This document shows, in pieces, positions 1-12,619 of a DNA stretch of 64,000 nt. Made by a program: the position numbers and the translations under genes. Positions within the stretch are counted from its first letter, which is position 1. Every line of letters begins with the position of its first letter. Source of the stretch: Volvox africanus (Eukaryota; Chlorophyta; Chlorophyceae; Chlamydomonadales; Volvocaceae). Location: positions 822,001 through 886,000 of the forward strand of contig BSDZ01000020.1 of the NCBI GenBank assembly GCA_030268105.1, written 5' to 3'. The notes beneath the pieces are model-generated. The model saw only the letters and a list, made by a program, of their open reading frames with translations, was not told where the DNA came from and searched no databases.

Positions 1-587
1 ACGGAGAAACAGTCAAATAAATCATGAAAGATAGATAGTTTACGCCAGATAGATGAATAACATATTATATATATGTTTGTATATATTTATACATATCAGA
101 GATAATATCAGATATAATAATAATATCCGGATCGAGGAGGGAAGAAAACCCTTCTCCCCCTCTCCGTCCCAAATGTTTGCCGCTAGGGACTAGGCAATAA
201 GGCGTACTGGAAGCGGCCCGTACTCAAATGTTTAAATTTGTGGTTTACGATTTGGATTTGGATCTAGGCCTAGGCTTAGGCTTGGGTTTGAGTATGCAGG
301 TGCGTGCGCGTGTGTGTGCGTGTACGTGTGCGTGTGTATATGTACGGTATATAGGTGCACGGTATGTATATGTTTAACGTATGTACGTGCGTATGTGTGT
401 ATGTGTACGTGTGTATGTGTGTACGGTATGTCTCCTGGAGCGAGGATTGTTGGTGTTTGAAATAATAGTGATTTAATTTGAAAGAATATATTAGGGAATT
501 AGGGAAGAGAGGTTGGTTAACCGGGGCGGGGTGCTGAAGTGGTGGTCTCGTTGCTCTTGGATACGGGTGCTCTTGTCTCTTCCTTAC
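1..587. other. AT-rich stretch, left-hand intron of radA
   Basis: No exon is recognised here. It contains TA-rich runs and a GT/GTA-rich tract (about 290-425). The last visible radA exon ends at 588 with a GTAAGG donor, so this should be intron sequence. The C-terminal Lon-like part of RadA must lie beyond the window edge. The antisense ORF rich in His and Thr is a by-product of the GT-rich tract. Confidence 0.6.
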
Positions 588-3500
588 CCGCAGCATCCAT
601 CATGAAGACACCGCACTCGGTGTCCGAGCCGTGGCGGTTCTTCACCACCCTAACCAACCTCACGCTCTGAGCCACATCCCCCTCCAGATATAGAACTGTA
701 TCCACCTGCAAATCAGGAATGGAGTGATACGGCTCATTTCGTGGGGCAATTTTATGTACAGAGAACTTTTAATTTAGCTAAACACAAACTTAGTGTTGAA
801 GTTAAACAAAAATGTTTTATTATTCGGTAAAATTCATTTCATTTAAATGGGTTGTTGTTAAAAGTTTCGCGCGCGCGTGTGTGTGTACGTGCGTATGGTT
901 GGGTGGGGGGAGGAGGAGGGATTTGCATAACTGCGTCTCTTCGCTCTCTCCGTTTTCGCAGCTTGGTGTACGGCAGTGCAGCAAAACATTCTGTCCATTC
1001 TGTGGAAAGGAAGGAATATTATGCATGATGTAATAATACCAACACGAATAAATAATATTTATAAAAGGCAATTATGATAATAGGACATCACGAAGCTCTT
1101 AACGTAACAAACTGCAGGACCAGGAAGGAGGCGCACACACATATACCCAGCCTTCACACCCCACCCCACCCCTCGCCCCCACCCCATGTCACATCATACA
1201 CACACAAGCAAGCACTAAATACGTCGTACAATGACGTGTTTGTCGTACCATGTGTGCCAACATATTGGGCCCTGCCATCTCTCCTGCCTTGGTGACGTGC
1301 CCAATGATAAAAACCGCCACTCGGTGGTCCTTGGCCAGGCGAAGCAGCAGTTGGCCACACTCACGAATCTGTCATTCATATGTCGTACATCAAAGTGTCG
1401 TACTTCTGGGCACAAACATAATGTGTTGCACAGTGTGTCGTGCTCTCGGGTACATGTGCATGTATATATATATATATATATATATTGTGGAGTGGTAATT
1501 GGAGCTTTAAGTAAAATTATATATATATAACCCTAAAAACCCTAATTATATATATATATATAATTAGGGTTTTTAACATTAACCACACATATATATATAC
1601 ATACATACATATGGCAACCGGTGCCCCATGCCCTACAACCCCAGTACGCGTACTGGCAGTTCCCAATATTGAAACTTCATGGAATAAACGTTCGTGAGAG
1701 AGAACATTCGTGGACAAGCGAAAACGTTCCCACTTTCAAACCCCGTTTCACAACCTCTACATTTTGCAACAATTCAAAAAACATATATTGTGATTGTATG
1801 TAGATTTTACGATGTTTCAAAAGGATTTATAATTTATGTTTTGAAATACCCGGGTACATGCCTGTGTGACGGTGCCGGGCGCCTGCGGCAAGTTGCTTAA
1901 AAAGACTGTGTTAATGGAGTCCATCACCACAGCATCCGGCTGAAGCTCCAGTACAGCACCTGAAGCAGTACACGCGGTACACGCTTCGGAAACACCCTGA
2001 AATGCGTATGTATTATTACGCTTTCATTCTCCTCCCTACATCCCGCCTTGCAACTGTTATGATGCTGTCATCAGCTTCTTCCGGCCCCGGAAGATAAATA
2101 ATATGGCAGCCTTAAACCGAACATAAGACATGGTAAAAACACTTAGATATGCTAAAATGCTCGAAGACATCTCTCTCTCTATATATATATATACATATCA
2201 TATAACCCTATACAAAAAAGCTTACGGGTGATGGCGCTCATTTCGCAGCGGCAAAGCACAACCACTCGATCGCAGCAGTCTAGTCCCATTCGGTGACTCC
2301 GGGAAAACACCTGCGGTTAGCGGTTACGGGTTATCTCGTTAGCGGCAAACGATGTAGCTTGTATTTGGTGCCGTGCATGTGCACCGAGAGTTCAAACTCC
2401 GGACTTTCTTCAAATTCCCGACATAACTTGAAAAAGTAAAGGTGAGAGTGGCGTTAATAATACTGTTATGATTATGATTGTACACGTTGTACGACATTAC
2501 ATACTTGTTCTCGTGTCTCCTCCGCGGTGACGTACAACACTGTACGACCACATGGTGGCGCTCCTTCATATTGAAACGCAGCTTCGTCAGTGGCGGCCGC
2601 CGCCGTACTACCCACTGTCTCCAGGACACCGCTGCCGTACAAGTCATCATTGTCGTACATCTGTGCAGTGCTAACACCAGCACTGTCAATGGGCGTACTC
2701 CTGGTATCCTCGTACGACAGCTGCCCGTGGTAAGAAAGTCTGTGGGACGTGATACTGTTTTCGCCGGTGACTCGTACATTGCACGAATCATCGTATGGAT
2801 TGGACTGCCTTGCGCCGTCGTACATATTGTACCTCTCACCCAGGCCTGCGTCATCGAAGCTGTGACTGTGAATACCGCTGCCATTATCCTCGTAGTATGG
2901 ACTGCCGTACCCCAAGCCCCTGTGTCGTACGTCCTCCTTGAAGTCCTCGCCGTCCTCTTCTGACAGGAGCCGTTTCTCGAGCGCATCATAATCCAGTTCG
3001 GGGTGAGCCATCATGGCCGCGATCTGCGGGTGAGAGTGCAGTTCCGCATGTACCGCACATCAATTAAAAATGGATGAAGTGAATGTTCTAAAATATATAT
3101 TCCTAAAAACATCATTCAGTATATTTATTAATCACGTGGTTTAAAACTACTGTAAATAATATAGGGTTGTAAATATAAAATTTATTTTAAACAATACCAT
3201 ATTTCCTCTACATAAACGCAGCCACGTGACAGGGTAAATCAAAAATCGGTTTGGGAAAACCCTAAATCCCATTTCCCAAAAACACGAGGTTTGATCGCAA
3301 TGAAATCCAAAGCGGCTGCATTTAGGCACTCCCGCAGTGTTCCTCAGCTTCCGAACAGCGGTCGGATCTCATAAATTGCATCCTATCAAACGGGGCCGTA
3401 CAGAGCAATACGTACAGAGCAATCCGGAAGTAGATTTGCTATTTAGTATCCCGAGAGGATGGTATTACTTTAAATGAAATTGAATACTAATTATATAACA

Positions 3501-6154
3501 TGTTATAACAATTTTTCTTTCGTTACTGAAACTCTGTTTAACTTTTTTTTATGTTTTTTCATTATAAAATTGTTTTTTCAGTCATATTCACAGTTAAATT
3601 TCCTTGGTATTACGCTCCATGCGATGGCGATTGCCGAGGGGATTTCCCCACCTGCAGTGCGATGGTACTTTTGCCCACCCCCGGGTCACCACCGATGAGC
3701 ACCAGCGCTCCAGGGACGACTCCTCCGCCGAGAACTCTGCCGACCGGGGGGAGCGGGTTGGATTGCAGACGTCCACGCACGGGTCGCGGGAATCCATAAA
3801 CCCGGGGAATACATACATACATTCGTCCAACCGCCAAACCATGCACATGGCAAAAGAAAGCTATAATTTGATTGATTATAAAGTTTTCAGAAGCACATGG
3901 GTTACCGGCAGGGCAGGGTTATGGGTTCGATATCGGAACGCAAAAGTACAACTAATTGTACTGTAATCGGTTTAGGGTAGAAGCATGTACGGTATAATTA
4001 ATTTGTAAGCAATGGGCACCCAGGCCCAGGCCTCAAGGCAACCGACATATACTCCCCACGGACCGCATTTGTAACGCCTAAACGGCTAACGGTCGTTGCA
4101 GTAATACATTAACAATCCTAATCCGGTAATTTACTGTGACTGGAATTGAGATGCTCGATCGGTTCCATATACCACTCCAGTGGATCTGCCGTATTCTTAT
4201 AGATCCATGCGCTTCGGATAAAAAATAGGGATCCTTGGACAGCGGATTCAAAAGTAGTTGCGGCATTGCGCATCAGAACTTACCGCTGTACCTCCGCGCC
4301 CGTACGGCCGCTCAACGGGATACGGCCCTCTCGTCCAAGCCCCGCAAGGCCCAACTGGGAAAGGGCGCGAAGAGACAGCGGAACGTCATCCAGGCTTCCG
4401 CCTCCGCTGCCATTGACGTCGCCGCCGTTCCCAACCCAACCAGCTGCTCGGCCGCCACCGCCGCCGCCACTGACCGACATGTAATCGTCACCGCCAGTGC
4501 CGACGCCACTGTACGACGGTGACGGAAGTGACGACCACGACGACGCCTTTCGTATTTGTGCGGTAGAGACGCTGGCGGTATCTTGCTGTACTCGCTGCAG
4601 GGCTTGCATGCCTGCAGGTGCAAGCAGTAACGGTTTTGGTTTACATCTGTTACTACATATTGGTTTCGAAGCAGGACATTTTTCGGAAGGCTCAAGTCTT
4701 CTAAATGGTTTCGGAGCGGGTATTGTGAGCTGAGGGAGAGATGCGGGATGGATGCTCGTTTAAGCCATCAGTAAGTCACAATGAACTTGGACCAACAGGA
4801 CCCTGGACACCCAACACAATACCAAATACTAAAAAATAACAATATTACAATATAATCATAAAACACCAGTAAATAATGATTTTGCAGATATGTGTATATG
4901 TAGATATGTATAAATCGAGGCGATTGTTCAGGCACGACTGTTATGGCACGGCTAATATGCCCCTGGAGTTCCAGGTTCTTCTACCCCGACCGAGAGCGGG
5001 CAAAAGACCCAAAGTTGAGGGCAGGGTGCCCCCATGTCGATGGACGGTGACGACCCCAATTAAAGTGACCTGCGAGCTGACCAGTAGCGGAGTTGACGCC
5101 TTAGTTGATTCGGCAGATTCCGCTGGATGCCGGTGGTGGTTGCTGAACCTGGGAAAACCACTGATTTCGGAGAAGTCGGCATGAGAGACTGGATGAGGGT
5201 GCCCCGAAACACCGGAGAAGGTAGGGACTGCCAGGTTAGTGGCCACGGGTGATGTACCCCCCTATCCCACAAAAAAAGATGTATAAATATTTGTTTGTGC
5301 TTTGAAGAAAGTCATTTGTTTAGCAAAGGTGAAGCAGAGGCTGCGACCAGGGATCAGGTAGATTCGTAATAATGTGTACAGAAGCACAGTCCTACGCCCT
5401 ACCTGCGCCGCCGCCGCCGCCGCCGCCCGCCCGGCCGCCGAGCACACCGCTGCTACCACCCGCCGTCGCCACTGAGGTCCCCGTCAGCGCCGGTGGCTCC
5501 TCCACAACCCCGTTGTGATTTATTGTTCCGAAAACACCGCATTTGCTGCATTTACCTGAGTGCAACGTGGGCAGGAAGTTTCCGACATAGCTTTGAATTG
5601 AGGAGCTGTACAGTTGTAGTTGCAAGCAGGGCTGTAGCTGCAAACAGGGCTCTCAAAAGGTTGGGACACCTCCGCGATCTCCAACCATGCGCCATCCAAT
5701 GCAATCCTTAAAGGGGCCTTATGGGCCTTTTGTTTTAGCTCCAGCTATAGCTCCAGCTATGCGCAGACGGATCCGCCGCCGCGAGCTGGATCCAAAGTGT
5801 ACGAAATCCCCAACCCACACCTCCCACCCGCACCTCCAGCCACGTAACGCGGTCGCATGAATCTCATAGCCACACGTCATGTACGACATACTTCAATTCC
5901 GATACATCTAGGATTTCCTGGGTTTTTACTACGACGCGGAATGCCGTACCATGATACTGGCTGTACCGCGCACCGCACTTTGAGCACACGAAGACGCGGC
6001 GAATCTTGCCGCTCCCGCCACCACCGCCTCCCGGCAACACCTGTACGACAACGCTGAAGAGCGGCCTACGGTGAAGGGGGCTCTGGCTGTGGTCCCTGCG
6101 TCGGTTAAGTCGGTTTTCAGGATCCGAGTTTGTCATCATTGCTGCAACTAACAA
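588..6154 (-). CDS. radA: RadA/Sms DNA repair ATPase, nine exons, C-terminus off window
   Basis: RadA is a RecA-like ATPase and branch-migration helicase of recombination; eukaryotic copies are thought to serve plastids or mitochondria. Exons in coding order: 6154-5950, 5555-5403, 4611-4284, 3736-3652, 3023-2505, 2310-2226, 1959-1862, 1368-1249, 705-588. Intron phases agree at every junction, giving about 570 residues. Visible motifs are a CxxC...CxxC zinc finger (C57, C60, C71, C74, split by intron 1), Walker [11 protein letters not shown] (244-253), the [10 protein letters not shown] strand, Walker B DAVVMDS (467-473), and KNRHG (553-557), a variant of the RadA KNRFG signature. Exon 5 adds about 140 Asp/Tyr/Gly-rich residues between Walker A and the next core strand, absent from bacterial RadA. 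The intron after exon 7 starts with GC. The start codon is uncertain: a Ser/Pro-rich ORF at 6178-6513 could be an upstream targeting exon joined at an acceptor near 6140. Confidence 0.92.
1534..1575. repeat. 42-bp perfect palindrome with telomere-like ends
   Basis: The two 17-bp arms (TAAAAACCCTAATTATA and its complement) flank a (TA)4 centre, giving a perfect palindrome. The arms contain CCCTAA/TTAGGG, and another CCCTAAA unit lies just to the left. It sits in the radA intron between the exons ending at 1862 and 1368. Confidence 0.9.
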
Positions 6155-9100
6155 CTTAACAAACCCCGACGATATTAACGAGATACGGGCGAGGCCGCGG
6201 CATCACAAGCAAACGATTTCGCTAAAGGTTGCAACACCACACCCACGTTGACTCTAGACACACGCACTATGATAGATGCCCGAGACCATTGTGGCATGCA
6301 ATCATGAAGTTGTCCAGCTGCTCTCGCATTGGTTGCCCTCCCTTCCACAAATGTCACTTTTTTCGCGGCAATTTGTGTTTGATTTTGGCAGGAATAGTAA
6401 GGTGGTGGTGGCGATGATCGTGATGGTGACATCGGCGAGGCCTTCGGGTTCTGGTTTAAATGACTAGAGGCCCTCACCGGAAAAGAGAATTGACCGGTCC
6501 AGATACTCTCCAAGAGCGTTGGCCGCCTTTGCTAGGAAGGGCTACTCCTGCTTGGCACGTAGCAGCAGATGTGCAGCTTCCCGAAGGCCATGGACTCGTG
6601 GTAGGACGTCGAGGACTAGCGGGTGAAAATTGAACTTGTAAATTGTTCGATGATTGCATTTGGATGTGTTCCTGCAGCCAGCCGAATGTAGGGATGAAGG
6701 GTAAACGTGGACTCCGACAGGGCATTCAGAAGCAATTTATACCGGCCTTAGTAGCCAATGGCGTAAACAATATAACCACAATTTCAATGAGGTGTACCAG
6801 CCTTTGCAGCACCTTCATATTATGTAGATATTGTCGTCGACACTACACTTTCGACAGGTAATTCGCCCCCACTCCGAAATGAAGCAACTAGTCACGATAG
6901 CATTTGGATCAGGTACTTCCTGTAACACTTTTCTCATACGTAATTGAATGTTGATCATCATGGCAGAGTTCAGCCATCGACCAAAAGTGCGGTACAGGGC
7001 TGAGCGTTTAAAAACGGAGCTAAGCCACAAACCTGTTATGCTTCTATAAAAAGTTATGTATCGATTTATGCAGTATTTTTATGCTTATGTATAAAGCCAG
7101 TCTGCATCCGCTTTGCAAGCAAATCCGCTTGGCCGCACGTGAAGCCTTCACGTAAGCCATTGAGGTGGTCATTTGGCACCACATTATATATAACAAACTA
7201 CGTCTTGATGCTCAATTACTGTGCTCAACTTACTGCAACTTGCTGCCCGAGGAATCCGCGCAATCAGATGGAATTGCATGGCCTGCAGGTAATGAGGCGA
7301 AACGGACCGTATCGGACTAATTTGGGGTTTTCATCCTCTGAACATTTTGCCTTGGCATAACTCCTGCGCTATCAGTATCCGAGATATTCGTAAATATATA
7401 TAAAGACGGATATCATATAATTTATTCATAACTTCGCTTCCCTAGCTTAACTTCGCCTTCGCCTTCGAGCGCGAGTCACCCTTGATCCCCGCATCACGGT
7501 GCCCGCGCGCCTAGTCGTATCATTCCATAGACACCAGGGGACTGACAGCCTTTACGTCCGCATCACGACGTCGAAGTGTTGACGACCTAAGAGTGACGTG
7601 AAGTGACGTTAAGGCGGGGCTTGAAAACATGCGCGCCCTCGGCTCTCTACCGCCTTTCAAGTGGCCCCTGGGCAGGCCTGAGCGTTCCGGAATCTCACCC
7701 ATTCAGCTGCACGCTTTAGGCATCTTCAACTAGTCCACCGAATACGCAGCATGGCCTGCCAACTGAGTCACTTGCAATTGCCACGACTTGTTGCTAACTT
7801 GGCAATTTCTACGTCAAGTCGTAACCGAGGCCATTAAGGTTCACCGCCGTATTCAGTTCACCGCCGTGGAAATGCACTCCCTTAAAACCCTAAACCCTTA
7901 GCACTAAACAGGCTCGGCAAGCACCTGCAAGCATTGCGTTTATTGTGACCGCACAAATGGCCCCTCATATCCCTCCAACCCATTCGATATAGGCACGTTT
8001 GCCCGTACCGGAGTCCTCCCCACTCTCCTGTTTGGCTGGGCCAAGCTGGAGGAGCCAACCAATCTCGAGTTGGCGCGATGCGCCCTCACCACCAGGTGGC
8101 GCATCGAGCTGCACAGGCGCGGCCTCAGCTTCTTGGGAGTCGGGACCGAGTGTGCTTTCCGGCCTACACTGGTCATACGTGTCATGATGGGCCATGTAGC
8201 TGTTTGTTCCTGGCTTCCCCCTTTAGGGCCCTGAAGCTCAAATCCACCCGGGCTGAAGTACCCGGTATTCCTACCCTACCCTGTATTTGTCCTGTTGAGT
8301 CATGTACGAAAAGCGCCAATCCCAATCTCAATCTGACATACACCATCGATTGAACGCACCAGCGGCGAACAGAGCATGATTGAGTCGAGGCGCTAGCTGG
8401 CCGCTCCTCCCCTAAACAAACACTCCTCCGCCCTTCACCCCTCTCCCTGCCTCACATACACATGCGCGTGACGTGTGCGACCCTTGTTTCTGGCCCCATG
8501 CACGCACATGTCCCTCTACAGATGCACCTCCGTGACCATCACACTTTCCACCATACATCTACTAGTCGTGTCAAGACCAAAAAGGCTTGTTGCTCTGTCC
8601 TGACGTCTGAACCACGCAATCCAGTGCCTCGGCATGCGACCCAGATGGGATATCCATCGCTTTCGTGCTCTACATTGGCTATCATCGGGCTACCATGACG
8701 CACTACAAATCACCCGAAAAAATCTGAGCGTGTCGGGTCCTAACTTTCCCGATTCGATGCATGGGCACTGTGATGGAGGTGCCGTTCGTAAGGAGCTTGC
8801 TGAGCTTCCTGTTATTGATTCACGCCAAAAGCGCACGCCAAAAGCTGCGCACGCTCCGAAGGTATAATCCTGTTCATAAGCCTGCCAGAGCTTGAAGGAT
8901 TTTCTGCCATGGCATGTCGTACAACGGGGCGCGGGTAAGAGGGACGCACAAAGAGGCAGCGTCAAAACTCAGATGGAATCGTGGAAATGGCGTTTAATGC
9001 CGTTCACGTTTAGGTGCAGCCATTCATACAGTATACCAGTCTTAAGTCGTCAGTTTACAAGAATATAATGGACGCGTTGATTATGAGATGCATAGATATC

Positions 9101-10568
9101 TCTGTTTATGCGGCCCTTGAGGCACTTCAAGAGAGCCGGAGGCTGATCACACCAAGTGCCCAGCTAGTGTAAATGCGTGGGATATGTACAACATGCACTT
9201 ACAAAATAGTGCGACAACCGCCGTGCTATCCTGTAGAAGTAGCTAGGGAGTAATTTCGGCATTACTGGCCGTTTTCAATTTGGCACCCTTTATTACGCGC
9301 CACCAGCATTTTATGCTTGTGCCTTTCCAATCGGTAGCTTCATCACTTCGTACATGATCCAAAAAAGACGTGCGAGGATAACGACCATAAGAAGCCAGTG
9401 TGCTCGCCGAAGGATTTGCTGGACTCCAGTTGGTTGATCAGGTGATGGTTTCCACCACATACCTAAATTATTTATGATGTTTAGTTAACCCACGAGGTAA
9501 TAGTCCACCACTGTGAGGTAGCGTTCGCAGCTTTGCACGACTAATTTGGAAGGAGATTACTGCGTGGCGTAATCCGCATAGTAAATGTGGCAGTAAGCAA
9601 CTCATGGGGCGTCGCTGGAAGAATGATGTTGGATAATCGCGATAGCCCATACGGCTGCGCTATGATGCTAGGTAGTCTGTGTCGTAAAACCCGTACAGTG
9701 CAGTATATTGTTCGGAGCACAGAAATGGCACGGTCGTTTACTGGAAATTTTCCGCCAACCATGATTTAGAATCTCCAACTATATGAAAAGAGACCTTATG
9801 AATCAATTTCCTGCCCACTGCTGCATCCTTATATTTCCATCATCACACACATATACAGGCAGATGCACAGCTGACAAGCTGGCCGGTGGGGGGCCTTCTT
9901 GGAGCGTATGACGGGCACTTTGCAGCTTATCCTCATTCATATTCAGCTCTCCAGGCTTCTGTTATCAAATCCTTCCCTGCGCAGCATCCATTAATTGCAA
10001 GCGTCAATTAATTTATACCTCGTCACCTATCTGAGGATATAACCCACGCCGTGCTTTACCACCAGACAACATTTTCCTGTGTATCTTTCTATCTTATCTC
10101 TTAAGGCGCCATCTTTCTCAAATCTCAATCTCTGGGCAGATCTACATACGGGAAATGATATTTGCAATTATATTATTCCAATTCCGATTCCGTTTATGTA
10201 TTGGGACACCACACACCAGCCCCAGGCTATCATTCCCTTGAACAGCACCGTACGTGGATAACATTAGAACGTGGATAACAGATTACTTCACAAAGCACCG
10301 ACCAGAGCAGACATACACATTACCGTAGGCATCTCCATCCCCGAAGCACACGAACGAGCTCTCTTGCCCCTTGCTCACCCGGGCGGCCTCTCTGCATTCG
10401 GTGAAATGGTAGCTTCACCTGCCATTTCGTTTTCCTTCTCCTCCCTCTTCCAGTCTTCCAGCCACGACGGCCGCATTATTTGCAACGCATAGAGGATGCG
10501 CGTAAGTGCACAACACCTGCCTCCGCCCTTCTGCCGTCGCCTCCACCTACCTGCTATCACGACACATC
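6155..10568. other. 4.4 kb with no recognised gene
   Basis: Only short ORFs without recognisable domains occur here. A minus-strand ORF at 6178-6513 has a Ser/Pro-rich, basic start that could be a transit peptide or upstream radA exon. A minus ORF at 7965-8195 is Gln/Glu/Gly-rich and unrecognised. A CCCTAAACCCTTA patch lies near 7890. The stretch must contain the 5' ends of the two divergent flanking genes (radA leftward, the membrane protein rightward), but no promoter could be assigned. Confidence 0.5.
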
Positions 10569-12587
10569 ATGTCAAGTACCGAGGCGATCCAAAACACCGA
10601 AGGTATGTTCAAGAAGGTTCAAGGAGCTGTCCCCGTGCTGCCCCCGCGCTGCCCCCGTGCTGCCCCCGTGCTGCCCACGCGCCGCTTCCGTGCTGCCCCC
10701 GCGCTCCCCCCATGCTGCCCCCGTGCTGCCCCCACACTGCCCCCGCGCTGCCCCCGTGCTGTCCCCGCGGCTGCCCCTGCGCTGCCCCCGTGCTGCCCCC
10801 GCGCTGCCCCTGCGCTGCCCCCGCGCTGCCCCTGCGCTGCCCCCGTGCTGCACACGCGCTGCCCCCGTGCTGCCCACGCGCTGCCCCTGCGTTGCCCCCG
10901 CGCTGCCCACACGCTGCCCCCGTGCTGCCCCGCGCTGCCCCCGCGCTGCCCCCGTGCTGGCCCCTCGCCGACCCCGCTCTGCCCCCGTGCTGCTCCGGCA
11001 CTGCCACCTCGCTGCCACCGTGCTGCCACCATGCTGCCGACGCGCTGCCACCGTGCTGCGCACGCACTACCCACGGGCTGGCCCCATGCTGCCCCCATGC
11101 TGCCCCTGCGCCGCACCCATGCTGCCCCTGCGCTGGTCCCGTGCTGCCTAAGTGCTGCCCCCGTGCTGCCCCCGCGCTGCCCACTCGCTGCCAACGCGCT
11201 GCCAACGCGCTGCCCCCGTGCTGCCCATGCGCTGCCACCGTCCTGCCCATACGCTGCCTCCGTGCTGCGCCCGTGCTGCCCATGTGCTGCCCCCGTGCTG
11301 CCCCCGCGATGCCCCCGTGCTCCATCCGTGCTGTCCCCACGCTGTCCCCCGCGCTGTCCCCGCGCTGCTTCCGTGCTGCCCACGCGCTGCCCCCCTGCTG
11401 CCCCCGTGCTGACCCTGCACCGCCCCCGTGCAGCCCCCCTGCTGCCCCCGTGCTGCCTGCGTTGTCCCCGCGATGCCCATGCGCTGCCCCCGCGATGCCC
11501 CCGTGCTGCCCCCATGCTGTCTCCACGCTGCACCCGTGCTGCCCCTGCGCTGCACCCGTGCTGCCCCCCTGCTGCACCCGTGCTACCTGCGCTGCACCTG
11601 CGCCGCCCCCGTGCAGCCCCCCTGCTGCCCCCGTGCCGCCTGCGCTGTCCCCTTGCTGCCCCCTTGCTGCCCTCTTGCTGCCCCCGTGCTGACGCCCCCC
11701 GTGCCCCCGTGCTGCTACAGTACTGGCCCCGCGCTGTCCCCGCGCAGCTTCCGTGCTGCCCACGCCCTGCCCGCATGCTGCCCCCGCGCTGCCCCCATGC
11801 TGCCCCCATGCTGCCCCTGCGCCGCCACCGTGCAGCCCCCGTGCTGCCCTCGTGCTGCCTGCGCTGTCCCCCTATTGCCCCCGTGCTGCCCACGCGCTGC
11901 CCCCGTGCTGTCCCCGTCCTGCCCACGCGCTTCCCCCGTGCTGCCCACGTGCTGCCCCCGCACTGCCCCTGTGCTGCCCCTGTGCTGCCCCTGCGCTGCC
12001 CCCGTGCTGCCCCTGCGCTGGCCCCGTGTTGGCCCCGTGCTGCCTCCGTGCTGTCCCCGCGCTGCCCCCACGCTGCCCCTGCGCTGCCCCCGTGCTGCCC
12101 ACGCACTGCCCCCGTGCTGCGCCCGTGCTGCCCCTGCGCTGCCTCCGTGCTGCCCCTGCGCCGCCCGTGCTGCCCCCGTGCTACCCCCGCGCTGCCCCCG
12201 CGCTACCCCCATGCTGCCACCAGCTGGCCCCATGCTGGCCCCCCACTGCCCCCGTACTGCCCCTGTGCTGTCCCCACGCTGCTTCCGTGCTGCCCACGTG
12301 CTGCCCCCATGCTGCCCCCGTGCTGCCCCTGCGCTGCCCACATGCTGCCCCCGTGCTGCCCCCGTCCTGCCCCCTCGCTGTCCCCGCGCTGCCCCCGCGC
12401 TGCCCCCGTGCTGTCCCTGTACTGGCCCCGTGCTGGCCACACGCTGCCCCCGCACTGCCTCCGTGCTGCCCCCGCGCTGCTGACATAGTCGGGCGCGCAT
12501 TTACGGGGATGTACCCTAGCGTGCTCTACATGCTCGGCATCGCAGGCCCCAAGAAACCAGACAGTACGTGAACAGGGGCGTGAGGAG

Positions 12588-12619
<32 letters not shown>

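Noticed and set aside
5060..5272. Extra radA exon between exons 2 and 3
   Set aside because: Exons 2 and 3 already join in phase (G plus GC) and no RadA similarity is seen in this ORF.
10624..12481. CRISPR-like array
   Set aside because: Direct tandem units without unique spacers, in a eukaryotic intron.
10506..12488. 660-codon plus ORF and long minus ORFs rich in Cys/Pro/Arg or Gly/Gln/Ala
   Set aside because: They are products of the 11-bp repeat, which reads open in several frames; splice sites and phases place the array in an intron.
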